The notes under the pieces: generated by a model
What the model was told of the DNA's origin: nothing
The model's database searches: none
Seen by the model: only the letters and a program-made list of their open reading frames with translations
Assembly: GCF_036898095.1 (NCBI RefSeq)
Contig: NC_090750.1
Coordinates: 87,849,767-87,913,766, forward strand
Direction of reading: 5' to 3'
Source of the DNA: Palaemon carinicauda
Lineage: Eukaryota; Arthropoda; Malacostraca; Decapoda; Palaemonidae
Length of the DNA stretch: 64,000 nucleotides
Shown: positions 53,033 through 63,764 of the stretch, in pieces
Layout: each line of letters opens with the position of its first letter
Position numbering within the stretch: the stretch's first letter is position 1
Made by a program: the position numbers and the translations under genes

Positions 53033-53076
53033 CTAAGTTAAATATTTAAAAATTAAAATTCCTAAAAACAACTCAC

Positions 53077-53357
53077 CTCATGCAGAAGCCTTCTACGTGA
53101 TGGAATATCATAATCCATTTCTTCTTCATCTCTGACTGATGCAACATCTCTGTGAGCTAAAAGACGTCGTAATCTAGGATCAGCCATTTCAGCCTCAGTG
53201 AGGGATTTGTGTGGAGCTGAGGAGGTTGGGACGGCTCCCCTTGGCACAGTGAAATCCTCATCTTCTTCTTCCTCATCATCGGAGGATGCTGGAGCATAGT
53301 CTGGCCTTTTACCACTTACGTATCGTTGGACCTTAACTTTTTTCATGGACACCTCAC
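53077..53357 (-). CDS. MFAP1: MFAP1 exon 2
   Basis: Residues 34-127; the first codon is shared with exon 1 (G|GT). It reads GEVSMKKVKVQRYVSGKRPD then YAPASSDDEEEEDEDF, and ends MDYDIPSRRRLLHE. KVKVQRYVSGKRPDYAP is diagnostic of MFAP1. Acceptor TTTTTCCACAG (53358-53359), donor GAG|GTGAGT (53076-53075). DIRS B begins 23 nt beyond the donor. Confidence 0.96.
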
Positions 53358-53799
53358 CTGTGGAAAAATCAATTAATTAAAAAAAATTCCAAAACCAACT
53401 AATATTCTCATATTTCCTTAGCTTTCAAGCTGTTACCATAATGTAATCAAGCAATTCTCAGGCTCTCAACAAAGGGTGAGTAAAGTGCTCTGAAACTGAA
53501 AGTATTGAAAGTGGTTAAATCCAGATAAATTTCTTATGGGTTTGGTAAACCATGGGGTTTGGGGGCAAATACCCCAATTTCAACAATAAATGAGCATTTT
53601 TAAATATCTCGGTTCATATAAAAAATGGGGTGGTAAAATTTAGATAAATTTCTCATGACTAATGTCACCTATGGGGATTTTGGGGCGAAGCCCCTACAAC
53701 CCAACATAAAATATGTACAGTGAACCCTCGCTACTTCGCGGTTCGACCATCGCGGATTCACCACTTCGCGGATTTTTTCCATAACCCATATATATACAG

Positions 53800-53800
<1 letters not shown>

Positions 53801-53857
<57 letters not shown>
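53801..53857. repeat. (TA)n microsatellite
   Basis: Uninterrupted TA dinucleotides of about 57 bp inside the MITE. Confidence 0.95.
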
Positions 53858-53862
<5 letters not shown>

Positions 53863-53948
53863 CATGTATTTATGTATATATGTAGGTATGTATATGTGTA
53901 TACATATAAATATATATATATATACACACACACAAATATATATATATA

Positions 53949-54063
<115 letters not shown>

Positions 54064-54766
54064 AAAGTAGGAAGATGTGATGTAGTTCTAAGGGAAAAGT
54101 ATGGGAAATATGTCTGGGTAATAAGCAAAGCTCTACCTCCAGTTTCTTTCTTCATTATGATCAGAGATAAATGTAAACAAAACATTGGTTGCCATTTTTT
54201 ATCGTGCTTTTTAGCGTGTTTAGGAAATGCATGATATAAAATCACCTTTAATATTTGTGCCTGTTTTAGTTTAGGGTACTGTAGTACATGCATTAAGTGT
54301 TCTGTACATTAAAGGGTAGTTTGTTAACAGTACTACGTACAAGGGAAGGTTTTAAAAGTCTGAATATACATGTTGAATAAATAGGTAAATATGGTATCAC
54401 TACTTCGCGGATTTTCACCTATCGCGGCCGCGACTGGAACCTATCTACCGCGATAAACGAGGGTTCACTGTACTGGTATTTGTAAAGTCGTTTTTTTTTC
54501 GATATTAGCAACTGTTTCTGTTTGAAATTCGTATTTGTTTGGAGTAGCAACTGCTATAGCTCAAGAATGGTGGATGTGCCAGTTCCAACCATCAGAATCC
54601 ATAAAAAAATCTAGGAACATGACAAATTCGGAGATAATTTGTATTTTTCCTAACCATACAAACCTTAGCTATTTACATGGGGTATTACTTTCGGCGTTGC
54701 TGAAATGGCGAGCCATTAGATTTTTAACGAGGGTTAACTACCCCCGCGCTAGTTAGCGAGGGGGTA

Positions 54767-54794
54767 GGGGAGGGGTAGCTAGCTACCCCTCCCC
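54767..54794. repeat. Perfect 28-bp palindrome in DIRS D left repeat
   Basis: GGGGAGGGGTAGCT joined directly to its own reverse complement. The homologous site in C (5703-5728) has 12-bp arms and a 2-bp spacer. Confidence 0.95.
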
Positions 54795-54868
54795 CCTCAC
54801 ACACCGGTGAACTGATTCACTTCGCTTAGAGGTAGGACTTCACAGGGGACAGGGCTGGCAGGCAAGTA

Positions 54869-54973
54869 TGTGTAAATAGCTAAGGTTTGTATGGTTAGGA
54901 AAAATACAAATTATCTCCGAATTTGTCATTTGTTCCGTAACCGAAATACAAACCACGCTATTTACATGGGGTG
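54869..54973. repeat. Internal complementary region of DIRS D
   Basis: Its first half is the reverse complement of the left terminus (54618-54680). The second half (GTCATTTGTTCCGTAACCGA onward) predicts the now missing right terminus and matches the right end of element C. Confidence 0.85.
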
Positions 54974-55451
54974 ACTTAACCCTTAGGTAGGGTGGTAAGT
55001 CCCAGCCTTACTGGCTTTGGCTTTGCCCAGGGACTCAGAATCCGAGTGTGTAGCACTCGAGATAAGGAGTCCCTGCACCTCGCAAGTTCCTTGCTCCGCA
55101 AGGAGGGTGCGGCCTACATAAGCTTGTGTGTGAAGGAATGAAGTGTGACTCGTCCTAGGAAGTCGACCTTAAGTCCTTTAGATGGAATTCTGGGCTAGGA
55201 CGTTCCCAATACCACCTCGTCAGGGCATGGGGGACGCGACAGTATTATTTAATACTAGGAACACAAGGAAGCATGGTTTACCTGCAGTGGTTTAAGGTCA
55301 GCTATGCAGAGAACCCAGGATGCTGCTTTCCCTAAGAAAGGGGAGGATGAAGAAAAGAGTAAGGGCCTGGCATACTTTTTCATTCATGCAGACTAAAACC
55401 GGGTAACAATGTCCTCAACCTTCTGCTACTTGTCCATTAAGGAGCCTGAGG

Positions 55452-56400
55452 TTAGACCAGCTGTTGTGTAGCCACCACAGGGCCGATAGAGAACGTATTG
55501 AGCCTCCTGTGGGTCACGTTCTGCAGGTAGTGGGCTGTGAAGGTCGTTTGACGCTTCCAGACCCCAGCCTGTAGAACCTGCGTCACTGAGAAGTTTCTCT
55601 TGGATGTCAGGGACGTAGCGATGCCTCCGATATCGTGTGCTCTAGGGGGACGTGACGGAGGAGGGTCTGGATTCAGGGAATGGTGGATGACCCTGCGAAT
55701 CCAAGCTGAGATGGTGTTCTTCGTGACCTTCCTCTTCGTCCTTCCTCTGCTCACAAACAGGGCTTGCACTCGAGGACGAACTGCAGCTGTTCTCTTAAGA
55801 TAGAGCCTCAGACTCCTTACTGGGCACAGTAGGGGATGGTCTGGGTCATCTGTTACAGATGATCCTGAAGGAGTCGAACCGTGGGTCCGGAACTCCAGGA
55901 TTCCGAGTCTTAGCAACAAACTCAGGGACGAACCCGGACGTTACCTCACCCCATCCCCGTGAATGGGCGACGTCGTACAAGAGACCATGGAGTTCACTGA
56001 CTCGCTTGGCTGAGGCCAGAGCAAGCAGGAACATCGTCTTCCAAGTCAGGTGACGATCAGAAGCCTGGCGTAATGGTTCGAACGGAGGTCTCTTAACAGA
56101 CCTGAGGACACAAGTCTCGTTCCATGGAGGAGGTCTCACTTCCGACTGAGGGCAAGTAAGCTAGTAGCTTCGTATGAGTAGAGAAAGTTCCAGCGAGGAG
56201 GAAATGTCCGTTCCTTTCAGCCTGAAGGCCAGGCTTAAGGCTGAGCGAGGCTTAAGGCTGAGCGATAGCCTTTCACCGCAGCGACCCAAAGGCTTATTTC
56301 TTCCCGCAAATACACAAGAAACTCCGCTATTGCTGGAATAGTGGCATCGAGAGGAGAGATACCCCTTCCACGACACCAACCACAGAAGACTCTCCACTTC
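55452..56400 (-). pseudogene. DIRS D tyrosine recombinase, broken and catalytically altered
   Basis: Two main frames. 55846-56139 has LASAKRVSELHGL (first Arg). 55452-55919 has RAHDIGGIATS, VLQAGVWKRQ and FTAHYLQNV. The second catalytic Arg is Gly (HDIG instead of HDVR in C), while Trp and Tyr remain. A 19-bp direct duplication (GGCTTAAGGCTGAGCG) near 56228-56262 adds another disruption. Not functional. Confidence 0.85.
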
Positions 56401-58400
56401 GCCTGGTAGATTCCTGTAGATGACTTTCGCAGGTATCGAGACATCCTTTCCGCAACTTGTTGCGAAAAGCCTCCCTCTGTGAGGAGATGCTGGATAGTCT
56501 CCAGGCGTGAAGCCGAAGCAATGCTATGGCTTTGTGGAAGATGTTGCAGTGTGGTTGCTTGAGTAGCTCGTGTCGTGGAGGAAGTTCTCTCGGGAGTTCC
56601 GTCAGAAGCTGCAGAAGGTCCGGGAACCACTCTGCATGATGCCATAGCGGAGCTATAAAGGTCATTGACAGGTTGACTGATAGTCTGGTCTTGTTGAGCA
56701 CCCTTCTCATCAGACAGAACGGTGGGAAGGCGTAAACGTCGATGTTGTCCCATCGTTGTTGGAAGGCATCTTGCCAGAGTGCCTTGGGCTCCGGGACTGG
56801 GGAACAGTACAGCGGAAGCTTGAAGTTCAAGGCTGTCGCGAACAGGTCCACCGTCGGGGAACCCCACAAAGTCAGGACTTTGTTGGCTACTAGAGGATCC
56901 AAAGACCACTCGGTACTCACTATCTGCGATGCTCTGCTCAGACTGACTGTCGGCGAGCACATTCCTCTTGCCCAGAATGAAGCGAGCCGATAGTGGAATC
57001 GAGTGGACTTCAGACCATCTCAGTATCTCTACTGCAAGATGGGATAGCTGTTGTGAAAAGGTACCTCCCTGCTTGCTGATGTAAGCCACTACCGTGGTGT
57101 TGTCGCTCATGACCACCACGGAGTGACCCGCCAGGGCTTGTTGGAATTGTTGAAGTGTCAGATATACGGCCTTCACTTCTAGCAGATTTATGTGGAGGCA
57201 CTTTTTTTATTCTGACCATAGGCCTGAGATCCTGTGGTTCAGAACGTGGGCCCCCCACCCTTCTTTGAAGCGTCCGAAAACAGCATCAAATCCGGGGGGA
57301 GGACGAGAACATCCACTCCCTTTCAAAGGTTTCCGTCCGTCACCCACCACTGAAGGTCCGTCCGTTCCGCAGGACCCATAGGGATCAGAATGTCTGGGGA
57401 ATCGTGGCCTTGATTCCACCAGGACTTGAGCTGCCATTGCAGGGATCTCATCCTGAGGTGGCCGTTGGAACCAGACGGGCCAAGGAGGAAAGGTGCCCTG
57501 GGAGACGTAACCACGATTGGGAAGGACGCTCTCCTCGTCTGCGGAAAGGATCTGCGACCCTCCTCAGCCTTGCTATCCTGTCATCTGATGGAAAGGCTTT
57601 GTGGAGATTGGTGTCCAATATCATGCCTAGATATACCAGTCGTTGAGATGGAAGCAGAGAAGACTTCTCGAGATTTACCATGATCCCTAGATCTTGGCAA
57701 AGTCCCAGAAGCTTGTCTCGGTGTCGAAGAAGGGTCGACTCCGAGTCTGCCAGGATCAGCCAGTCGTCCAGATAGCGGAGGGGACGGATGCCGATCCTGT
57801 GTGCCCACGAAGATATCAGGGTGAACACTGGTGAATACCTGGGGTGCTGTGGAGAGACCGAAACACAGCACCTTGAACTGGTAGATCTTGTTGTCTAGGC
57901 TGAATCTTAAGTACTTCCTGGAAGACGGATGGATTGGGATCTGGAAGTACGTGTCCTTCAGATCCAGTGTACACATGAAGTCTTGCGGTCTCACTGCAAG
58001 TCTGACCGTGTCTGCTGTCTCCATGCTGAACGGAGTTTGCTTGACAAACTTGTTCAGAGCTGAGAGGTCGATGACGGGTCTCCAGCCTCCAGACGCCTTC
58101 TTTACGAGAAAGAGTCGACTGAAGAAGCCTGGGGAGCCGTCGACGACCTCCTGGAGAGCATCTTTCTTGAGCATGGTCTTGACTTCTGCCCGAAGGGCTA
58201 GCCCCTTTACCGATCCCATGGCATAGGAGCTCAACGACACTGGATTCGCTGTCAGGGGAGGAAGAGATGTTATGAACAGGACACGATATTCCTGACTGAA
58301 CACAGAGATCGTCCAGGAATAGGGCCCAAGTTGCTGCCACCTGAATGTGCAACTTTGCAGGCATCCCCCCTCTGGTGGACATGCAGGGGGATTGCCAATC
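56401..58400 (-). pseudogene. DIRS D RT-RNase H, several frameshifts
   Basis: RT 5' part (58444-57581 frame): ASGGWRPVIDLSALNKFVKQ, CTLDLKDTYFQIPIHPSS, LCFGLSTAPQVF. A frame change at about 57830 leads to RYLDDWLILADSES. RNase H pieces: GWGAHVLNHRISGLWSE near 57230, then VVVMSDNTTVVAYISKQGG near 57080. The DIRS-specific segment TVDLFATALNFKLPLYCS lies near 56850, with YAFPPFCLMRR after it. The palm motif has KDTY where intact copies have KDAY. Breaks lie in RNase H and at 56950. Confidence 0.85.
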
Positions 58401-58439
58401 CTAGCGCTTGCGGCCTCGGCTGCTCCCTCTAGGATTCTT

Positions 58440-60960
58440 GCCACCCCTGTAGGACTTTCTGTCCTTCTTGTCTTTGACAGGAAAGGCCCTACTGCTTGGA
58501 CACCTTCGTCTTTGCTGCCGCTGCCGGTTTTGTCGTCTTGGATTGGCGTTGTTGTTGAGGTGCTGGAGGTTTGTAAGGCTTAGATGTAAGAGCCCTTTGG
58601 AGAAGAGAATCGTGGTTCAATTTCCTCCACCTCTCAGCTGCCTGTTCCACATCCTTGGGCTCAAAGAGACTCTTTCCTAGGATGGAAGAGTGTCTGAGCC
58701 TGCAGGCATCCACGGCTGGGACCTTCGAGTGGAACCTCTCGGCCACTGCATCACGTCGTTTCAAGATCGAGTTTGCCCACAAGTTCGAAACTTGGAGGGC
58801 CAGAAACTCGATGGTACGTGTGCCCGAGAGGAGGGAGGTCTCCAGGGCTTTCCTGGTGCTCTCCTTGGACAGATCCTCGGGTCGCAGCAGGAAGCCCAGA
58901 GACCCTAGCCAGACATCCAGCCACGTGGTGGCCTGTATGGCACACTTTGCAACCTTCTCCTGACTCAGGATCTCTGTTGCCGAGAATGTCACCTGCTGGC
59001 TAGAGTGTCTCAAGAGAGACTCCCCTGGTAAGCTCTTCCACGGAGAGGTGGAGCGGGAGAGCTAAACAAGGCTCCTCCATGATCTCAAAGTACCTCCTCT
59101 GTTGCACACGAGGAGGTAGGAGGAGCTTGTTACCAGCAGAGGAACGGCTGGAGGAGGCGAGCTCGGAAAGCTGGCCCTCAACCTTATCTCTGGCACCCTT
59201 CACCCCTTGGGACCAAGGCAGAGCCGCTCTGGCCTTAAAGGGTTTCTGAGTGCCATAGACTTGGTCCAGGACCGTATCCTTGCCTTCACGAGGGGCGGTC
59301 TCCGAGTCCTTGAACTTGTTGAGATGCCTCATCAGAGTCAGGACTTGCCAGAAGGCTTGCTCTGAATCATGCTGCTCTCCTCCTGGTGAACTGGCAGCAA
59401 AATCTCCTGTACCCAAAGGCTCTACTTGGGGGAACTCTTAGAGTCCTTCGATTCCCTCCTAGGAGAGATACGTAGCTCCAACAAAGAAGTTTGAGGGCTC
59501 TTCTCTCCCTAACACGGGATAATTCTCCTGCTTGAGGTGGGGTTTCTCCCATTGGTGCGGTGGGAGAAGATCTCACCTGGTAGAGGGAGCGGGCTCGCGC
59601 GATGGGAAAAAAACAGGGGTCGCGCGCGAGACGTTGGCGCTCGCGCAATGGGAAAAACCCAGGGGTCGCGCGCAAGAGACCATTGAAAACACTCTCGCGG
59701 GCACGCGAGCGAGGCTTTACAGGGTGAGCAGGAATCAGATTGACGTGCAGGAACAGAATGAAGAGCCCGTGAAAATGTCAACGCGCGCGCGTACGAGGTT
59801 GTTGGCGCTTGCGCGCGTAAGAAGATCGTCGGCGCTTGCGCGCGGAAGAAGATCGTTGGCGCGGGGAACCATCGGAGCCTGCGCGCGGACGACCGTCGCA
59901 GTTTACGTGCGTTGGAAGATCGTCAGCGCTAGCGCGCCAAAGAAGATCGTCGGCGCTTGCGCGCGTAAGAAGATCGACGGCGCTTACGAGTGTAAGAGGA
60001 TCGTCAGCGCTCGCTCGCGAAAGAAGATCGTCGGCGCTTGTGCACGTAAGAAGATCGTCGGCGCTTGCGCGCATAAGAAGATCATCAGCGCTAGCACGCA
60101 AAAGAAGATCGACGGTGCTAGCACGCGTAGGAAGATCGTTGGCGTAAGAAGATCATCGGCGAGCACGGGCGCGCGCGCGCTAGGATGAAGGGACAGCTGA
60201 TAGGACGATCAGGAACTGGGACGATCAACACTGGAAGTTCTGGTGAGCGCCTGTGCGCTAACTCAGGACTGGAACAGAATTCCTCTGGATGGAAGTCTCA
60301 GGAACAGCAGGAAAAGTAGGTGAGCGGAATTGCGCGAGCGCGCAGGAAAACGTTGGCGCGCAGGGGATACCTGGCGCTAAAGGGACTTACTCACAGTGTG
60401 AGAAAGCCCCTTTTGCTCCGAAGGGACCGGTACCCGTTGGAAAACGGGGTGCGAGGCCGCCAAGCGTCAGCAGCCAGGAACAGAGGCGTCAGGTCAGCAG
60501 GAGATGGCGAACTGCGGAGAGGTCCCGAACAGCCAGCTGGTCTAAACAGGAACAATCCTCCGAAGAGGAGTCTCTATGTGCGGCCTCTCTCGCGAACGAG
60601 AGAGGAGAACACTTCGTAGAAGAGACTAGAAGACACTGATGATGGCGCCCCTTAGGGCCATTGGATCAGCAAGCTGACCTATAAGGAGCAATCCTCCGAA
60701 GAGGAGCTCTTATGAGTGGCCTCCCTCGCGAACGAGAGAGGTCACAAGAAGATCCTGCAGCTGCTCAGCCCCTTGAGCATAGCTGCAGGTGCGACCGCTC
60801 AGCCCCAAGAGCATAGTCGCATGAAATTCCATGGTCCGGCCTTGCAACCGCTCAGCCCCTTCAGCAAGGTTACAACCAAGAGCAACCGCCCGAGGACCAC
60901 GAAAACCCATCCAGGAATATAAAGGTATGAGAAGTTCCCCCTCTGCAGGGGAAAAACTCA
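58440..60960 (-). pseudogene. DIRS D gag-like gene, decayed
   Basis: The conserved core is at 58489-59013 (LSKESTRKALETSLLSG, LKRRDAVAERFHSKVP, HSSILGKSLFEPKDVEQAA) and preceding residues at 59000-59416 (FAASSPGGEQHDSEQAFWQV). Upstream is a GC-rich, tandemly repeated linker (59795-60160). Similarity to C gag fades beyond about 60960, and the Cys-rich head is not found. Confidence 0.7.
59795..60160 (-). repeat. 27-bp tandem array in DIRS D gag
   Basis: Units like GAAGATCGTCGGCGCTTGCG recur with a period of 27 bp (e.g. 59821, 59848), about 13 units with drift. On the minus strand they encode a 9-residue repeat RASADDLLT. Confidence 0.9.
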
Positions 60961-61260
60961 AACCTGTGAAGGGAACCTCCCTCGGAAGGGAAGTTCTAAG
61001 AGAAGGGAACACGCCCATGACGATGTCTTAGAGAGACGGCAGCAACAGCAGACTCCCCAAGCACAAACAGGGCAGCTCTGCTTCGTTGGCACATTTAGGT
61101 AAACGAAGAAAAACTGGATCGTTAACTGGGAAAAATAAATAAATAGTGAAAAAAAATTCCCCCGGGATGAACTCCTAAGAGAAACCCTGAGGGAAAAGAA
61201 AACATAAGAATTACAAATCAAGTATGCGCCCTCCTCCTCCACTGACATTCACGGGAGAAT

Positions 61261-62461
61261 GGGGAGGGCGGAGAACTGTAACAAAAACAGAATTATAATT
61301 ATGTAATCCATCTAAGAATGTTCACAAATAGTAAGAACCACTGAACCCCAAAGGGAAGTGTTCTCCACAGAAAGCTGAAAAGTTAACAAATACAATTAGA
61401 TTTCATTAAAAATAATTGAGACAAATAAACGGAAAAGCAACACAACCCGCACGGGAAAGAAGCTTCCGTAATAGTACGTAGTTTTTATTTCTTGGTGATT
61501 ATTCAACAGATATTTGAAAATCTAAAAATCACAGACCCTAAAATTCAATAAAAACAAATAAATTATTTACTTTATGATCGGGCAGTAGAAGGTGCATCTC
61601 TTCCCTGTAAGATAACCAAGAAGGACTCTTCGGGCACTGTAATTTTTGTTGTGCGACATTATGCAATTTTAGAAACATGTTAGCTAAACTCTGTGAGACA
61701 CATAGAAAGGATTTAGAAAGGACTGAAGAGAAGCATTTGAAGTGATATGTATGGTTACGGGATTGGTTAACACAAACATCGGTGTAACAGTACGCCGCCT
61801 GTATAGTAAACAAAGGGTAAACTCATTCAAAGGAAGTATTTGATGTGTGAAAGCTCAATGTAATACGGTAATAACAGAGAAAAAAACAAAAATAATGAAC
61901 AATTATAAGGTAAAGTGAAGGAAAGATTAGATGATATTTTATAGGAATACATTAAAATGTTGTAATTACGGAGGCAACAAATTTAAACTTGAGAAAATTA
62001 GAAATATAGACGTGGGTATTGCATCAACGAATACACACAAACAGTATTAGGAGCGTCAAGTCTCGTAGTATACTTGAATGCCGTGAATAAAAAGAAATAT
62101 GTACACATGTGTATAGCAACAATGATTACATACATACGGTATTAGAAGGGTCAAATACTTAAATGTCGCAGGTAAAAATGAGGAGGGCTTATGAGAAAAC
62201 GAGTAATCCTATTGTTCAAAATAAAGGGGGCGGAGCTTATGTGCAGACATACTAAAACTGGTTAACACACATGTACATATGAACGAACCGGCGCGAATAC
62301 AACGGCTTTGTAGAATGTCAACAAACAAATGAAAAATATACCAAGAGTATAAGTTATAGATAATTTGTGCAGTTTTCGATGGATTCATTAAACATTCAAG
62401 AAAATAATGTATAGAGTAGAAAAGGTTTGTTCTATCATTATATTCCGTCCCCCATTATCAA

Positions 62462-62505
<44 letters not shown>

Positions 62506-63060
62506 CACCAAGTATTTATTTGCAGTGTAAATAAGTGTAATTTTCAGAGTAAATAGGAATTTTTCTATGGGAAAAAACTTTTTGGAGCCTTTGTATATCA
62601 GCGGCCAGCTCCTCCTGTGTGGATCAACCAATATAAACTTTCCCGCCCCTAACCTAACATACACGCCGTGTCCTTACTTACTTAACGGGGGGCGGGGGCT
62701 AACGCACCCCTGCCACCCGCCTTACACTACCTTATTCTAAGTTAGCCGTAATCAAACATACAGGTGGTCGCTATCATACAGACACCCCAACTTTTTCAAG
62801 TTGGGAAATTTTCCCCCATCCTTAACTATGATAAATCCGTTACGACCAGGTAAAAATACGGCGGTATAAGGGGACGTTAGCCTTCCCCCTTCGGTAAGTA
62901 GATAAGGACAAGGCTTGTTGGTTAGGTTAGGTAGGGAAGTTTAGTTTGGTTGGTGTTCTTGTGGAGCTGATACAAAAAGGCTCCAAGAAAGTTTTTAGCC
63001 TGTCCCAATCAACTCCATACACCAAAAATCAAGCTTACCGTAGATCACAATAAGTCTCAC
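61261..63060. other. Intron 1 sequence next to exon 1, no element recognised
   Basis: AT-rich spacer with a TA microsatellite at 62464-62502. Short TTAGG-like strings near 62921 are too few to be telomeric. Confidence 0.5.
62464..62502. repeat. (TA)n microsatellite
   Basis: About 39 bp of TA repeat. Confidence 0.95.
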
Positions 63061-63160
63061 CTTTATCATTCATAACAGGTACAGCTCCAGCTGTAGATTG
63101 GATTCCCATCGGTTGAGCAGCCCCAGGAGGGGCTGTCCATGAAGCGTTGATACTTTCCAT
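63061..63160 (-). CDS. MFAP1: MFAP1 exon 1 (start codon)
   Basis: Residues 1-33 plus one base. It reads MESINASWTAPPGAAQPMGI then QSTAGAVPVMNDKG, where IQSTAGAVPV matches the conserved MFAP1 N-terminus. ATG at 63160-63158 with A at -3 and G at +4. Donor AAAG|GTGAGA (63060-63059). Joining to exon 2 restores a Gly codon and the conserved KGE...KVKV transition. This exon was found by homology to exon 2 context. Confidence 0.95.
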
Positions 63161-63336
63161 AATTGTAGACGAAGTTTCTCAAATCATATGAAATATATTC
63201 CCCGTCAGGAGGTAATACACGAAACGTTGCTTTCGACGGCACTGTTTACGTTGTACAACAAACAGTCATCTACGTCAATAGAAACATACACTGAGGTTAA
63301 TATTTCGTGATCAGACTCAAGGTTAACTTGGTCGAA
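63161..63336 (-). promoter_or_regulatory. Immediate 5' flank of MFAP1
   Basis: Probable 5' UTR and core promoter by position. I see no TATA box or clear initiator, so the transcription start is unknown. Confidence 0.35.
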
Positions 63337-63681
63337 ACTACATAATACCTGAGGTGATATTAACATTCGGGAAGGAATACAATGGCACCAAATATTTCTA
63401 AGAGTTAAAGCTAAATGTTAGAAAATTATAATAACAATAGAGAAAATAAAAGTCATACTGATAAATGGAGAGAAGACTTTGCATATCACGTGTACTTAGA
63501 AATATTACATAATACCTAAGGTGATATTGACATTCAGGAAGGAATACAATGGCACCACCAACAAATATTTCTTAAGAGTTAAACCTAAACTTTAGAACAT
63601 TATAAGGAAAATAAAGAAAATAAAAGCCATACTGATAAATGGTCAGAAGACTTTGCTAATCACGTGTGTTTAGAAATATAC
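63337..63681. repeat. Tandem duplication of about 170 bp upstream of MFAP1
   Basis: 63337-63504 and 63505-63681 are diverged direct copies. Both hold ACATAATACCT, GGTGATATT, AGGAATACAATGGCACCA, CATACTGATAAATGG and AGAAGACTTTGC. Each copy ends with a CACGTG E-box (63487-63492, 63661-63666) followed by TTAGAAATAT. Confidence 0.88.
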
Positions 63682-63686
63682 AGATG

Positions 63687-63687
<1 letters not shown>

Positions 63688-63764
<77 letters not shown>

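Larger units (their letters stand above)
46514..53053 (-). mobile_element. DIRS-type retrotransposon B, apparently intact
   Basis: 6.5 kb, sister of A. Inverted terminal repeats 46559-46713 and 52879-53032; ICR 46759-46853. Gag (52671-50212), RT-RNase H (50300-48147) and YR (49902-47248) are open and all catalytic residues I checked are present. The termini carry the core AAAAAT on both sides (46514-46519 and 53048-53053). Its 5' end is 23 nt from the MFAP1 exon 2 donor. This is the best candidate for a functional copy in the window. Confidence 0.95.
26051..53076. other. MFAP1 intron 2 (27 kb, transposon-filled)
   Basis: This intron holds, left to right, a DIRS end remnant, pieces of an old plus-strand DIRS, a Harbinger-derived element split by DIRS E, DIRS A, a LINE-related repeat, a SINE and DIRS B. 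Recognisable elements make up roughly three quarters of it. The three near-complete DIRS elements all read in the sense of MFAP1. Confidence 0.85.
54616..61260 (-). mobile_element. DIRS-type retrotransposon D, decayed, 5' end lost
   Basis: Sister of C. The left terminus (54618-54830) and ICR (54869-54973) are well preserved. Minus-strand YR (55452-56400), RNase H and RT (about 56400-58400) and gag (58440 to about 60960) are present with many frameshifts. I find no right inverted repeat and no Cys-rich gag head, so the 5' end is truncated or replaced; the right border near 61260 is a guess. The uninterrupted sequence at 57901-57925 gives the empty site for the Tigger insertion in C. Confidence 0.85.

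Noticed and set aside
59795..60160. CRISPR-like regularly spaced repeats
   Set aside because: The 27-bp units are contiguous with no unique spacers, lie in a retroelement gag gene and encode a peptide repeat. It is a minisatellite in eukaryotic DNA.
62921..62937. Telomere-like GGTTAGGTTAGG string
   Set aside because: Only two to three units of the arthropod TTAGG motif, in an intron. Too short for telomeric or interstitial telomeric sequence.
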